Source: Synechococcus sp. CB0101 (lineage in GTDB: Bacteria > Cyanobacteriota > Cyanobacteriia > PCC-6307 > Cyanobiaceae). Taken from it: a stretch of DNA of 64,000 nucleotides. Position numbers and translations under genes: made by a program. The notes beneath the pieces are model-generated. The model was not told the DNA's origin and made no database searches. It saw nothing but the letters and a program-made list of their open reading frames with translations. Positions 1 through 8,696 of the stretch are shown here, piece after piece. The stretch lies in NCBI RefSeq assembly GCF_000179235.2, contig NZ_CP039373.1:1085860-1149859 (forward strand), read 5' to 3'. Within the stretch, counting starts at the first letter, position 1, and every line of letters begins with the position of its first letter.

Positions 1-364
1 TGAAACCATGCGCTTCTGGGACTTCCGTGGTCCCTGGCTGGAGCCCCTGCGCGGCCCCAACGGCCTGAGCCTCGACAAGCTCCAGAACGACATTCAGCCC
101 TGGCAAGTGCGCCGTGCGGCTGAGTACATGACCCACGCTCCCAACGCGTCTCTGAACTCGGTCGGCGGCATCATCACCGAGCCCAACTCGGTGAACTTCG
201 TGAACATCCGCCAGTGGCTGGCTGCGACTCAGTTCGTGCTCGCCTTCTTCTTCCTGGTGGGTCACCTCTGGCACGCCGGCCGCGCCCGCGCTGCTGCTGC
301 TGGCTTCGAAAAAGGCATAGACCGCAAGGCCGAGCCCGCTCTGGCCATGCCCGATCTCGACTGA
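1..364 (+). CDS. psbC: Photosystem II CP43 protein, C-terminal part (partial)
   Basis: This is the last ~120 residues of CP43, the chlorophyll-binding inner antenna of photosystem II in the thylakoid membrane. The reading frame is already open at base 2 and ends at 364, so the 5' end lies outside the window. Diagnostic stretches are [19 protein letters not shown] (lumenal loop), [20 protein letters not shown], the last membrane span ending [20 protein letters not shown], and the tail MPDLD typical of cyanobacterial CP43. A terminator follows directly. The identification is very secure. Confidence 0.98.
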   Translation, partial: ETMRFWDFRGPWLEPLRGPNGLSLDKLQNDIQPWQVRRAAEYMTHAPNASLNSVGGIITEPNSVNFVNIRQWLAATQFVLAFFFLVGHLWHAGRARAAAAGFEKGIDRKAEPALAMPDLD

Positions 365-387
365 TCTCAGATCAGCGACCGTCTCTC

Positions 388-415
388 AGCCCTCGCCGAA
401 AGGCGGGGGCTTTTT
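388..415 (+). terminator. Rho-independent terminator after psbC
   Basis: A 10-bp stem AGCCCTCGCC / GGCGGGGGCT (one G-T pair) closed by a GAAA tetraloop runs directly into a T run. It sits 24 bp after the psbC stop. Confidence 0.9.
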
Positions 416-576
416 GTTGTGAACTGGGTGGCGAACCGCCGTAAGCAAAGAACAAATCGGAGTCGCCTCGAACCAAAGGCGAGGAGAGAGGCTGCAGCCG
501 TACGTCGTCCATCCAAAGAAGAGCAACAAAGCACGATGAAGGATGAAAGGCTGGTTAGGGTGCGAAAAAATGGACC

Positions 577-3500
577 ATGAAACCGCATATACCCATCACG
601 GCATGGATACCCATTGCGGCATTGGCAGGCATAGCAGCTAATGCACCACAATCATTAGCCCAAACAGCGAGCGCAACTTATAACGGAGTCACCTATCAGG
701 TGACATCAAGAGAAGATAGCTATCCCAAAAACAATCAGGAAGCGCCTTGGCTAGGTGACCAAGCAATGGCTGAAGCGCTTGCGAAAGCATTCACAACGCA
801 ACTAGGGACCGGCTCAGGAAGACGCAAAGCGTTTCCAAGCAGCGGAACAAACAACGGGCCATCATTCATTTATGAAATCGTTCCTAGTGGCAATGCAAGC
901 CTCGCCGATGCCAAAGGGTGGGAGTGGTCGACTTTATACAACCAAGCCGTCCAAGAGGGGCACAGCGTCAATCCATTCACAGGCAGAACAAGATCATCGG
1001 CATCTGTCTATGGCGCCACGATTGAATTTGCGATACTGGTCAACTCATTCCCGACAGCCTCTTCGATTACGCCGAGTGGCAATACAACGAGCGGGAACGG
1101 AAACAACCTATCGTCAAATCTTGGCGGCACACTTCTGCCACAATTTGAAGGTGGCACCCTAACGATTGACCAACAGGGGGCCACATTCCAACAAGACTTC
1201 ACACTCGACAACTCGACGACAAATGCCATTGATGCCAATGGCAACAATGGCGCATTCAACGGCGTGATCAGCAATGCAGCCAATGCCTTACAAGGTGGAA
1301 TTGGATTGATCAACTCAGCGTTGGGAACCAACAACACAATTACACTTACGAATATCAACTCATTCACGGGACCAACGACGATTGGCGAGCGTGTCGTGCT
1401 CGCCCTTCGCGACGGTGGCTCGATTTCCGAGTCCTCAGCGATCGAGATCAAGAGAGGGGGCAGGCTAAACATCGACTATCGAGCAAACAGCGCATTTGCC
1501 GACAAAGAAACTAGGCTGCAAAACGTAAGCGGACTTGGCGACCTTCAGCCCAACACTCCAATCGAGGTAGCGATCACACAAGATTCCACTTTTGATGGAA
1601 GAATTCAGGGTATTGCCAACATTCGCAAAACAGGAGGTAGCACGTGGACACTGACAAGCAATCAAAACAGCCTACGAGGCTCTAGCCATGGAAACTTTTC
1701 AATCGAAAGCGGAAAAGTAGCACTCACAGGATCGCTAGGAGCGGGCTCAGTGACGGTTTCCCCCGGCGCTGAGTTAGAGACAGGTTCAGCCTCTGTCATT
1801 ACTGGAGACCTCATCAATCTGGGGACCCTATCCATCTCACCAGGCGTCGCAGTAGGTACACTAACGATAGACGGCAACTTTGGGCAACTCTCACAAGGAA
1901 GACTGAACATTGAAGTTGACGGTTCGAACAGCGATTTACTGCTTCTCAAAGGCGCCAGTCGTGCGATCGCACTTGGGGGCGAGCTAAACATCAGCAATGT
2001 ACCAGGCACGACCATTACTTCCGGAAAAAGCTACACCGCCATTAGAGTTCCTGCAGGCACACAGGGTGGCGAGGCGAGTCTTAACACAACCTTTGGCGTC
2101 ATTGGTTCATCCGGCTATAACTTCGTTAGAGAGACAGATCCTGAGTTCAGTAAGCTAGATGGCGGCCAAGCACAACCTTGTGATCCTGGCGATCCGGCCA
2201 GTTGCACCGAACTACGTTTTGGCTGGATTCAGCTAGCTCCACCAAAGAAAGATACAGGAGCCAGCAAAGGAGCCAAAACCCCTGAAGCTCTGCCCACGAG
2301 TTTAAAAACAGGAAAGCAAACAATTTCGAAGGTTAAGCAGACAGGGGGCGCGATCACAACGGCCAGCGCAGGTAATTCTAAGCTCAATAACAGGACGTGC
2401 GCTGCCAATACTGGCTCCAACGCTGGTTGCAAACAGATCAACAAGGAAGGAAGCGGACTCACATCTAGCAACAACAACAGCGTCATGATCGCCAAGCAGA
2501 TTGACGCCGGATCATCATCTGTACAAGCAGCAGTTGTGCAAGGCATATCAGGTGGCAAGCCGATTATCAGCCAGAGCGGTGTCCAGACCGGCTACACAAC
2601 TAGCCAAATAAAACAAGCGAAAGTAACACCCGACTTTGTAGAGGTTTCCTCGGAAATCTTCCCGATCTCCACCCGGCAGCAGCTCAACCAAGCTCTCCAC
2701 TCCATCTCGGCTGAACCCTATGCCTCCATGCAATCGGTGGCACTGGAGGCCATGGAGCAGTTCCGTGCCAACACACTCGCCCTCACCTCTGGCACCAAGG
2801 CCATTTCCATAATCGCAGAAGAAATGGTCTGCACTACTGCTGGAAACGTCGAGCCGGGAGCTGATGGCGCCCAGCAGCCCCAGCCCGATTGCAAGCCGCG
2901 CACCGTCAAAAAGCTCACGCCCTGGTCGCTGCTGATCGATGGCACCAACACCCAAGCCACGCTCAACGGCACCAACGATCTCGCTTCCCTCGACTACAAC
3001 ATCTTCTCCAGCTCCTACGGCCTCCAGTACGACTTCAATCGCAACTGGAGTGCTGGGGCAGCCTTTGGCTATGGCCGCGCCAACCTCTACAACTACGAAT
3101 ACGCCGACGTTCGCATCGACTCCTCCACCTACTCCGGTGCGGCTTGGGGCATCTACCGCCCATCCGAGAGCTGGAAGTTCACGGCGCTGGCCGGCTACAT
3201 GAACCTCCAGTACGAGTCCGACCGTAACATCAACCTCGGTGGGCTCAACCGCACCGCCAGTGCCAACTGGAGCGGCAATGGTTTCACTGCAGCTCTGGCA
3301 GCCGAATACGACTGGGTGATCTCCTCCGACAAAACCAGCCGCTCGGCTGTGCGCATCAAGCCCAACACCTTCTTCTCCTACGCCCTCCACAACCAAGGAG
3401 CATTCTCGGAAACAGGCGCTGACTCCCTTAATCTCGCCCTCAACTCACACACCGCCGACTCCCTCATCTACGGCATCGGTTTCCAGATCGAAACGCCGAT

Positions 3501-3792
3501 CATCACCGGCAAAAGCTCACGCCTGATCCCGCGCCTCTCCCTCGGCTACGAGTATGACTTCAACGGAGATTCCAACGAGGAGCACCAGCTCACCGCTTCC
3601 TTCGCCGAAGTGCCGGCTCTTGGCTCCATTGATGTGCTCGGTCAGAACCGTGGTGCCAATGCACTCGATGTTGGCCTCTCACTCGAGTACGAAACCTCTG
3701 AAACCCTTTCCCTCTATGCCGGCGTGGGTGGTGCCTTCTGGAGTAACGGCAATGAGCTCAGCTATGGCGGGGGGCTCAAGCTGCGCTGGTGA
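577..3792 (+). CDS. Autotransporter (type Va-like) with large passenger domain
   Basis: A 1071-residue secreted/outer-membrane protein. A signal peptide covers roughly residues 1-28 (hydrophobic IPIAALAGIAANAP, cut near SLAQ). The passenger (about 30-690) is rich in G, N, S and T, with repeats resembling autotransporter beta-helix strands. The last ~280 residues look like a 12-strand autotransporter barrel: they open near WSLLIDGTNTQ, alternate aromatic residues and glycine, and end in the canonical GGGLKLRW with a C-terminal aromatic. Internal Cys pairs (DPGDPASC, CAANTGSNAGC) are unusual for this class. The passenger DNA is visibly richer in A and T than the barrel DNA, with the change near 2640. 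The substrate or adhesion target cannot be told from sequence. Confidence 0.85.
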   Translation: MKPHIPITAWIPIAALAGIAANAPQSLAQTASATYNGVTYQVTSREDSYPKNNQEAPWLGDQAMAEALAKAFTTQLGTGSGRRKAFPSSGTNNGPSFIYEIVPSGNASLADAKGWEWSTLYNQAVQEGHSVNPFTGRTRSSASVYGATIEFAILVNSFPTASSITPSGNTTSGNGNNLSSNLGGTLLPQFEGGTLTIDQQGATFQQDFTLDNSTTNAIDANGNNGAFNGVISNAANALQGGIGLINSALGTNNTITLTNINSFTGPTTIGERVVLALRDGGSISESSAIEIKRGGRLNIDYRANSAFADKETRLQNVSGLGDLQPNTPIEVAITQDSTFDGRIQGIANIRKTGGSTWTLTSNQNSLRGSSHGNFSIESGKVALTGSLGAGSVTVSPGAELETGSASVITGDLINLGTLSISPGVAVGTLTIDGNFGQLSQGRLNIEVDGSNSDLLLLKGASRAIALGGELNISNVPGTTITSGKSYTAIRVPAGTQGGEASLNTTFGVIGSSGYNFVRETDPEFSKLDGGQAQPCDPGDPASCTELRFGWIQLAPPKKDTGASKGAKTPEALPTSLKTGKQTISKVKQTGGAITTASAGNSKLNNRTCAANTGSNAGCKQINKEGSGLTSSNNNSVMIAKQIDAGSSSVQAAVVQGISGGKPIISQSGVQTGYTTSQIKQAKVTPDFVEVSSEIFPISTRQQLNQALHSISAEPYASMQSVALEAMEQFRANTLALTSGTKAISIIAEEMVCTTAGNVEPGADGAQQPQPDCKPRTVKKLTPWSLLIDGTNTQATLNGTNDLASLDYNIFSSSYGLQYDFNRNWSAGAAFGYGRANLYNYEYADVRIDSSTYSGAAWGIYRPSESWKFTALAGYMNLQYESDRNINLGGLNRTASANWSGNGFTAALAAEYDWVISSDKTSRSAVRIKPNTFFSYALHNQGAFSETGADSLNLALNSHTADSLIYGIGFQIETPIITGKSSRLIPRLSLGYEYDFNGDSNEEHQLTASFAEVPALGSIDVLGQNRGANALDVGLSLEYETSETLSLYAGVGGAFWSNGNELSYGGGLKLRW

Positions 3793-3912
3793 GGTATAGG
3801 GGTTGGGCTTGGTCTGATTCAGCAAGATGTCAACACTGGTGACAAGCTTCTCACCTACTGATGGATGGAGGTGAGCGACGGCAGGAGACTGCAAAAATCG
3901 CCTGAACAACTG

Positions 3913-4476
3913 ATGGTCACAGCAAAGCATCTGCTTCCTGTTCTGATGCTTGGAGTGCTGAGCAGCGCTGCCATTGCCGCACAACAGGTAACCACGCTGA
4001 CGCTCCAAGGCGTCACCTTCAAAGTGCAGGTCAAAGGCGAGGGCACCGAAAAGCAAGTGGTCGTGAAGGCCAGCGAGGCTGGCCACAGCTTCCCAGTGGT
4101 GAAGCGCGACGTGATGGGCTCGATCACTGGCAGCGAAGTGGAAGACCTCAACAGCGATGGACGCCCCGACCTCTTCGTCTATGTGACGAGCCCAGGCAGC
4201 GGCAGCTACGGCTCAGTGTTGCCCTGGAGTGCAAGCAAAGGCCACACACTCCAACCGATCACGATGCCGGAGCTGAGTGGGAAGTTTGCACAGGGCTACA
4301 TGGGTCACGATCAGTTCGCCGTGGTGGAGACCACACTGGTGCGTCGCTTCCCTGTGTATCGCCCAGGCGATAGCAACGCAAAACCGACAGGCGGCACCAA
4401 GCAAATCAGCTACAGACTAGTGAGCGTTGGATCAGACTTACAGCTCAAGCCAGTTAGCGAAACGATGTTTCAGTAG
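3913..4476 (+). CDS. Secreted protein, possibly PliI-like (lysozyme inhibitor family)
   Basis: I take the internal ATG at 3913 as the start because it places a clean signal peptide (MVTAKHLLPVLMLGVLSSA, then AIA-AQQ) at the N-terminus; an ATG at 3865 would add 16 polar residues in front. The mature part is about 165 residues. It contains EDLNSDGRPDLFVYVTSPGS followed by GSYG, a D-x-[ND]-x-DG calcium-loop-like strand plus SGSYG resembling PliI-type periplasmic lysozyme inhibitors and FG-GAP-like repeats. That resemblance is from memory of the family and is not secure. It follows the autotransporter on the same strand with a gap of about 120 bp. Confidence 0.6.
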   Translation: MVTAKHLLPVLMLGVLSSAAIAAQQVTTLTLQGVTFKVQVKGEGTEKQVVVKASEAGHSFPVVKRDVMGSITGSEVEDLNSDGRPDLFVYVTSPGSGSYGSVLPWSASKGHTLQPITMPELSGKFAQGYMGHDQFAVVETTLVRRFPVYRPGDSNAKPTGGTKQISYRLVSVGSDLQLKPVSETMFQ

Positions 4477-4646
4477 TCGATATGCCGTGAACGAAGCTGA
4501 GCGATGATGAGATATCTGCAGGCCATCCAGAGATTCCTGATGTTTATTGGCCATCCTCACGATCAGCAGACGCTGTGCTGATATGAACCCAAGAAAAGAA
4601 CTATCAAGATGACATGTGCTGTGCAACAGCCACCGTCATCGAGGCT

Positions 4647-4985
4647 TCACTCGAGCACCCTCACTGGCTCCATGCACACCCAGGTGCGCGCAATGCCTGC
4701 CGCAGAGAGAAACGGTGCATCAAAGAACGCGTTTTCGCGGCTCTGCACGCGCCATTCCTCCCGCTCACAACTCACCGTGAGAGTGAGGGTGTTGCCGCCG
4801 CGGCGGTTGATGCGAAACAGACGAACCCCGTCGTAGATCCCGAGTGGCTTGGCCTGGAGTTCACGCAACAGGATCGCCAAGGCCTGCGGCGGCTCAGCCT
4901 TCGCACCGATCTGCACACCCATCGCCAGAACGACGCAAGTGAGGCCAGTTCGCAACCATTGACCACGCCGACCGCCTACTGCCAT
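4647..4985 (-). CDS. Small secreted protein of unknown function
   Basis: A 112-residue reading frame with a credible signal peptide (MAVGGRRGQWLRTGLTCVVL, then AMGVQIGAKA). The mature part of about 80 residues carries two cysteines (SCEREEW and WVCMEP) that could pair. No family is recognised. I prefer it to the longer opposite-strand reading of the same DNA (4614-5537), which has no signal peptide or domain and runs into the next gene. It lies divergent to the 5116 gene. Confidence 0.5.
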   Translation of the reverse strand: MAVGGRRGQWLRTGLTCVVLAMGVQIGAKAEPPQALAILLRELQAKPLGIYDGVRLFRINRRGGNTLTLTVSCEREEWRVQSRENAFFDAPFLSAAGIARTWVCMEPVRVLE

Positions 4986-5115
4986 CGCCCATGCACTTGC
5001 GTGGCCTCATTGTGCTGTCAGCAGCTGGGATTGTCAGCGCAAGACTCAGCAAGAGACAAGACAAGCCACTGCTTGCTTTCTATGGTCTCCCTACAACGAC
5101 AACCATCCGCTCGCC

Positions 5116-5832
5116 ATGCGCCGACAGACGCTGACCCTTGCCGCTGCTCTGCCCCTGGTGATCGGCGGGGCAAGCATCGCCCAACCCGCCGGCCTCAGCT
5201 ACCCGCGCGCTGGTGTGGTGTGCGATTCGGTCGGCAAGGTTTGCTACGACAGCTACGGCCCCTCGATCGGCATCACCTCAGACGTCTACGGCAAGAAGGC
5301 TGCCAATCATCTCTCGAAAAATCTCAGCCCGTCGAACAACCGCGACTTCCGGCTCAGCACTGGCCAGGCCTGCAGTGTGGCCAAGCGCACCTGCTGGAAC
5401 GATGGCTGGGCCGAACGGGTGGTAGCCCCCGGCCTAACCAAGCAGCTCTTCGGCTCAAACCTGCGGCCAGGCCAGGCCCAGGTGGCCCGAGACACGGGGC
5501 TCTGCAGCCTGAGCCGCAGCGGCCAACGTGTGTATGACGGGCCATGTCTGCTGAAGCAAGTGCGCCAAGGCGGCCAAAACCGCTACGAGGTGCAACTGCA
5601 GAACGGCAACAACTACGCCTTCCAGCAGATCGGCGGGCAGTTCCAGATCCGTGATAGATTCGGCGGCACCTGGCCGGTGACTTTCATCGACCACGGCAAC
5701 ACCGGCATCTTCCGCTTCGGCGATTACAAGCTGGTGGCCACCCAGGAAAACTCCAACCGCAACACCAACGGCAACCGCGATGCCGCCGTGGGCAATGCGC
5801 TCGGCAACCTGCTCAATGCCCTGTTCCAATAA
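5116..5832 (+). CDS. Secreted YcgJ-like cysteine protein
   Basis: 238 residues. Signal peptide about 1-22 (LTLAAALPLVIGGASIAQPA). The next ~90 residues follow the pattern of the YcgJ family: GVVCDSVGKVCYDSYGPSIG, then YGKKAANHL, then GQACSVAKRTCWNDGW. These four cysteines match the family spacing as I recall it. The C-terminal half carries one further Cys pair (TGLCSLS, DGPCLLK) and an N/G-rich tail. The function of YcgJ proteins is not established. The next three genes each overlap their neighbour, so this is probably the first gene of an operon. Confidence 0.65.
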   Translation: MRRQTLTLAAALPLVIGGASIAQPAGLSYPRAGVVCDSVGKVCYDSYGPSIGITSDVYGKKAANHLSKNLSPSNNRDFRLSTGQACSVAKRTCWNDGWAERVVAPGLTKQLFGSNLRPGQAQVARDTGLCSLSRSGQRVYDGPCLLKQVRQGGQNRYEVQLQNGNNYAFQQIGGQFQIRDRFGGTWPVTFIDHGNTGIFRFGDYKLVATQENSNRNTNGNRDAAVGNALGNLLNALFQ

Positions 5833-6328
5833 ACGCGGGCTGATCGGTGCCGCACTACTGGTGTCCGCCACTGCCAGCTGGCCGGCTCTCATCAAGGCCG
5901 CTGAGGTGATCGTGCCGGTACCCAGCCCTTACAGCTACGACAACGCCACCTTGCGCCAGCTCAACCTGCGGGGCAGCTGGGGCCGCTACATCGGCTTCAC
6001 CGGTCACAGCGTGATCGAGTGGCCGGCCGTTCCGGCCCAGCTCAATGCCGGCAATCCCGGCACGATCCGCTGCAACGGCGATCGCTGCTGGCGTGAGGGT
6101 TACATCGCCCCCACGCTCCGTGGCGGCACCCCAGCGGGATCCCTCCGCCACTTCTTCAACTACCAGCTCGACTGCCGCGATCAAACCTTCGATCGCATCG
6201 GCGATGTACGCCTGCCCGGCCACTACCAACGCGGTTGGCAACCGGTGCTCAACGACCCCGTGGCCCTGGCGGTGGCACGCGAGTGGTGCCCTCGGATCAG
6301 CGAGCTGCCCCAAGGGGCCAAACCATGA
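5816..6328 (+). CDS. Secreted hypothetical protein in MCE-containing operon
   Basis: 170 residues from the ATG at 5816, which overlaps the previous stop by 17 bp. An ATG at 5780 in the same frame is possible but would push the signal sequence inward. The signal peptide is KRGLIGAALLVSATASWPAL with cleavage near IKAAEV. The mature part has paired cysteines (IRCNGDRCW and LDCRD... EWCPR), suggesting disulfides in an extracytoplasmic protein. No family is recognised. Its stop overlaps the next ATG (ATGA), implying translational coupling with the membrane protein downstream. Confidence 0.6.
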   Translation: MPCSNKRGLIGAALLVSATASWPALIKAAEVIVPVPSPYSYDNATLRQLNLRGSWGRYIGFTGHSVIEWPAVPAQLNAGNPGTIRCNGDRCWREGYIAPTLRGGTPAGSLRHFFNYQLDCRDQTFDRIGDVRLPGHYQRGWQPVLNDPVALAVAREWCPRISELPQGAKP

Positions 6329-6963
6329 AGGCTGGCCTTCGCTCGATACAAACCATCGCCACCCGGGCCGAACGCTATGGCGAACGCTGCGGTGGGCCGG
6401 TGATCCTGGCGGGACTGGTGGTGGGGCTCGGCGTGGTGCAGTTGGCCAGTGGTCCGCTCGGGCTCACCAGCCGCTTCAGCCTGCAATTGTTGGTGCTGCT
6501 GGTGCTGCAGCTGGTGGGGCCGATGCTGGTGGCTCTGCTCTCCCTCGCGCTGCTGTTGCCACGCTGGCTCGAGCGCTACAACCAACCCAGCTCTGGGGTG
6601 GAGATGGAGGGCATCGCCGCCGCAGCCGTCGTGGGAGCCCTGTTGGAGTTGTTGTTTCTGGCCGCTGCGATCTGCGGCGGCGTGTTGGGCACCCCGCGCA
6701 GCGATTTGATAGGCGAACTGCGCGACCTGCTCGGTGGTGTGTTGCTGATCGATGTAGCCCGCGCCTGCCTGCGAGCCGGTGTGTTTCTGGCCGCGGTGTG
6801 CGGCTGGAGCCAATGGCGCAGCCAGCGCAACAGGCGCCTCGGGCGCGACCCTGGCCAGCTGGTGAGTGATCAACTGGCGGAAGGGTTGGTGTTGCTGCTC
6901 TCGTTGAAGTTGCTGTGGATCACGCTGATCGACCCTCTCCACCTCAGCACCAGCCCCTCATGA
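6325..6963 (+). CDS. Integral membrane protein, possible permease-like partner of MCE protein
   Basis: 212 residues from the ATG that overlaps the previous stop. About four hydrophobic helices are visible: near 22-42 (PVILAGLVVGLGVVQL), 50-75 (LQLLVLLVLQLVGPMLVALL), 95-120 (AAAVVGALLELLFLAAAICG) and one near the C-terminus. It is not a recognisable MlaE permease: length and helix number are short and no family motif is seen. Because it is sandwiched by ATGA overlaps with an MCE protein, a role in the same envelope complex is a reasonable inference. Confidence 0.6.
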   Translation: MKAGLRSIQTIATRAERYGERCGGPVILAGLVVGLGVVQLASGPLGLTSRFSLQLLVLLVLQLVGPMLVALLSLALLLPRWLERYNQPSSGVEMEGIAAAAVVGALLELLFLAAAICGGVLGTPRSDLIGELRDLLGGVLLIDVARACLRAGVFLAAVCGWSQWRSQRNRRLGRDPGQLVSDQLAEGLVLLLSLKLLWITLIDPLHLSTSPS

Positions 6964-7754
6964 AGTCCGAGCCTGTGAGCACGAGCCCGCGCGAGCGCTA
7001 CCTGTTCCTGGGATCAGGCCTGGTGCTGGCTGTCGCACTGGTGGTGGGCATGGCGCGCGAGCAACAGTGGGGCACGCGCTGGCTGCCCTTGCACCTGATC
7101 AGCAGCAACGCCATCGGGCTACGCCCGGGCCAGGAGGTGCGCATCTCCGGTATTCCGGTGGGAACTGTGCAAACGCTGGAACTCCAAGCCAACGGCCAGG
7201 TGAAAGTGAGCTTGCGGGTGCAGGAGCGCCATGCCGATCTGATCGGCCCCAAGAGTGTGGCGAGCCTCGGGCAAGAGGGATTGGTGGGGGATCACTTTGT
7301 GGTGATCAGCTCAGATCCACAACAGAGCAGCGATACCAACCGCCCCGTGGTGCGCTCCCTGCCCTACGAGCAGCCATTGGCGATCACCAACCTGATGCAC
7401 CGGCTGATCGACACCCAAACCGAGCTGCAGGCCACCTTGCGCAACACCACACGGCTCACCGAGCGCGAGCTGCCTGCCACCTTGAACACCATGAACAAGC
7501 TGGCCACCACCCTGGAACGGGAAACAGCCGCCACCACCCCAGGCCTGCGCCAGGCGCTTCAGCAGCTGAGCAGCACAGGCCGCAGCGCCGAACAAACCGC
7601 CCAGGATGCGCAACAGCTCCTTCGCCTGAGCCAACCGCTTCTGATCAGCACCCTGCAGGATTTGGAAGCGGTGGCCAGCAGCAGCCGCAGGATCCTGGAG
7701 AGCCTGCAGCTGCTGCTTGGATGGAGCAACGAAGCGCCTAAAAGCTCAGATTGA
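6960..7754 (+). CDS. MCE/MlaD-family lipid-transport substrate-binding protein
   Basis: 264 residues starting at the ATG that overlaps the preceding stop. One N-terminal membrane anchor (FLGSGLVLAVALVVGMA) is followed by a single MCE domain at about 45-120: SSNAIGLRPGQEVRISGIPV, GTVQTLEL, LGQEGLVGDHFVVI. The C-terminal ~130 residues are helical and rich in T, L and Q, as in the coiled tail of MlaD-like proteins. MCE proteins form hexameric rings that move lipids between membranes. The usual MlaE permease and MlaF ATPase are not beside it in this window. Confidence 0.85.
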   Translation: MKSEPVSTSPRERYLFLGSGLVLAVALVVGMAREQQWGTRWLPLHLISSNAIGLRPGQEVRISGIPVGTVQTLELQANGQVKVSLRVQERHADLIGPKSVASLGQEGLVGDHFVVISSDPQQSSDTNRPVVRSLPYEQPLAITNLMHRLIDTQTELQATLRNTTRLTERELPATLNTMNKLATTLERETAATTPGLRQALQQLSSTGRSAEQTAQDAQQLLRLSQPLLISTLQDLEAVASSSRRILESLQLLLGWSNEAPKSSD

Positions 7755-7995
7755 GCAGGTGATGGGCCTTGGGTCCGTTGGGTTTCTTGAATTCCAGCGG
7801 GAGATCGCCATCGCGGCTCACGCCTTGGCGCATCTGGGATGACGCCGCCTGCAGGTGCTTCTGCTCCTGGGCAACAGGCTGCTCCATCGCCGGGGTCGAC
7901 GTTGCCAGCACGATCGGCTCCATCGCGGAGGCGTTCAAGCCCCAACCACTACCCACCAGGAGGCTTCCAGCCATCAACAGCGCAATCGATTTCAT
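7738..7995 (-). CDS. Small secreted protein of unknown function
   Basis: 85 residues with a good signal peptide (MKSIALLMAGSLLVGSGWGL, cleavage near NASA). The mature part of about 60 residues is polar with several Q and K residues and no cysteine. Its 3' end overlaps the end of the convergent MCE gene by 17 bp. No family is recognised. Confidence 0.55.
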   Translation of the reverse strand: MKSIALLMAGSLLVGSGWGLNASAMEPIVLATSTPAMEQPVAQEQKHLQAASSQMRQGVSRDGDLPLEFKKPNGPKAHHLLNLSF

Positions 7996-8072
7996 CAGGG
8001 GGAATCAGCACCTATCCAGCCCATAGCCATGGTTCAACGGCGATGGCAACAGTGCTTCGCCGATCTGATGCA

Positions 8073-8343
8073 TTAAGCCTCAGCCAGCCAGCGCCGCAGC
8101 AAGGGCAGACTCAGCCCGATCACATTCGAAAAACAACCTTCAATCCGCTCCACCAGCGCTCCGCCGCGCCCCTCCAAAGCAAAGCCGCCAGCGCATTGCA
8201 GCGGTTCTCCGGTGGCCACGTTGGCCTCGATCTCGGCGACGGTGAGTGGTGTGAACTGCATGCGGTTGGTGATGGTGGCGCGGCGTTCCGCCGGCGGATA
8301 TCCATGGATATCCGGAGCTGGACACTCCCCCGCAGAGACAAGC
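8073..8343 (-). pseudogene. Partial duplicate of the 3' end of maf
   Basis: Read on the minus strand this encodes [20 protein letters not shown] through [20 protein letters not shown] to [10 protein letters not shown], the last ~85 residues of the Maf protein encoded intact at 9644-10255. There is no N-terminal half and no start. Bases 8086-8340 align without gaps to 9666-9920, an offset of exactly 1580 bp, with substitutions only. The two copies bracket a toxin-antitoxin islet. Confidence 0.9.
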
Positions 8344-8375
8344 CCGACAGCGTCAGCCCCACCCCGTTCACTCGA

Positions 8376-8430
8376 ATTCTCAATAAAAGTCGTTTATCAA
8401 GATTCTTGCTGTTGTGCGTTTATTGAGAAT
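8376..8430. promoter_or_regulatory. 12-bp perfect inverted repeat upstream of hipB (probable operator)
   Basis: ATTCTCAATAAA at 8376-8387 is matched by its exact reverse complement TTTATTGAGAAT at 8419-8430. The 31-bp spacer holds a third imperfect copy (TTTATCAAGATT, 8393-8404). It ends 11 bp before the hipB start. HipB-type antitoxins are known to autorepress from such sites; the assignment here is inference. Confidence 0.65.
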
Positions 8431-8441
8431 CCGCATAAGCC

Positions 8442-8696
8442 ATGGCTGCAGGTAAGCAGGTGATCCGCGCCCCTGCGCAGTTGGGAATGCTGCTTCGCTG
8501 TGCACGGCGAGAACAGGGGATGAACCAGCAAGAACTGGCCCTCAAGGCAGGTGGCATGAGCCAGGCCAGGCTCTACCAACTCGAACTGCAACCGGGTCGT
8601 CTCACCGTGGAGCGTCTGCTGTTGCTCCTGGCCGCCCTCAACCTCGAAGTGGTGGTGAGGCCGCGACAACACGCCATCAATCCAGCTGAATGGTGA
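8442..8696 (+). CDS. hipB: HipB-like XRE-family antitoxin
   Basis: 84 residues. A helix-turn-helix of the Cro/C1 type spans about 12-65: QLGMLLRCARREQGMNQQEL, ALKAGGMSQARLYQLE, then RLLLLLAALNLEVVV, the C-terminal pattern of HipB antitoxins. The start is the ATG after the palindromic operator. The stop overlaps the ATG of a hipA remnant (TGATG), the usual hipBA arrangement. Because hipA is broken, the gene may now act alone as an orphan repressor. Confidence 0.75.
   Translation: MAAGKQVIRAPAQLGMLLRCARREQGMNQQELALKAGGMSQARLYQLELQPGRLTVERLLLLLAALNLEVVVRPRQHAINPAEW

Noticed and set aside
2548-3396. 282-residue minus-strand frame opposite the autotransporter barrel
   Set aside because: Antisense shadow: Val/Gly-rich, no motif, and the sense strand has clear barrel homology to the end.
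4614-5537. 307-residue plus-strand frame
   Set aside because: Composition is Arg/Gln/His-rich with no domain, it overlaps a signal-peptide protein on the other strand and the YcgJ-like gene in another frame; typical GC-rich shadow.
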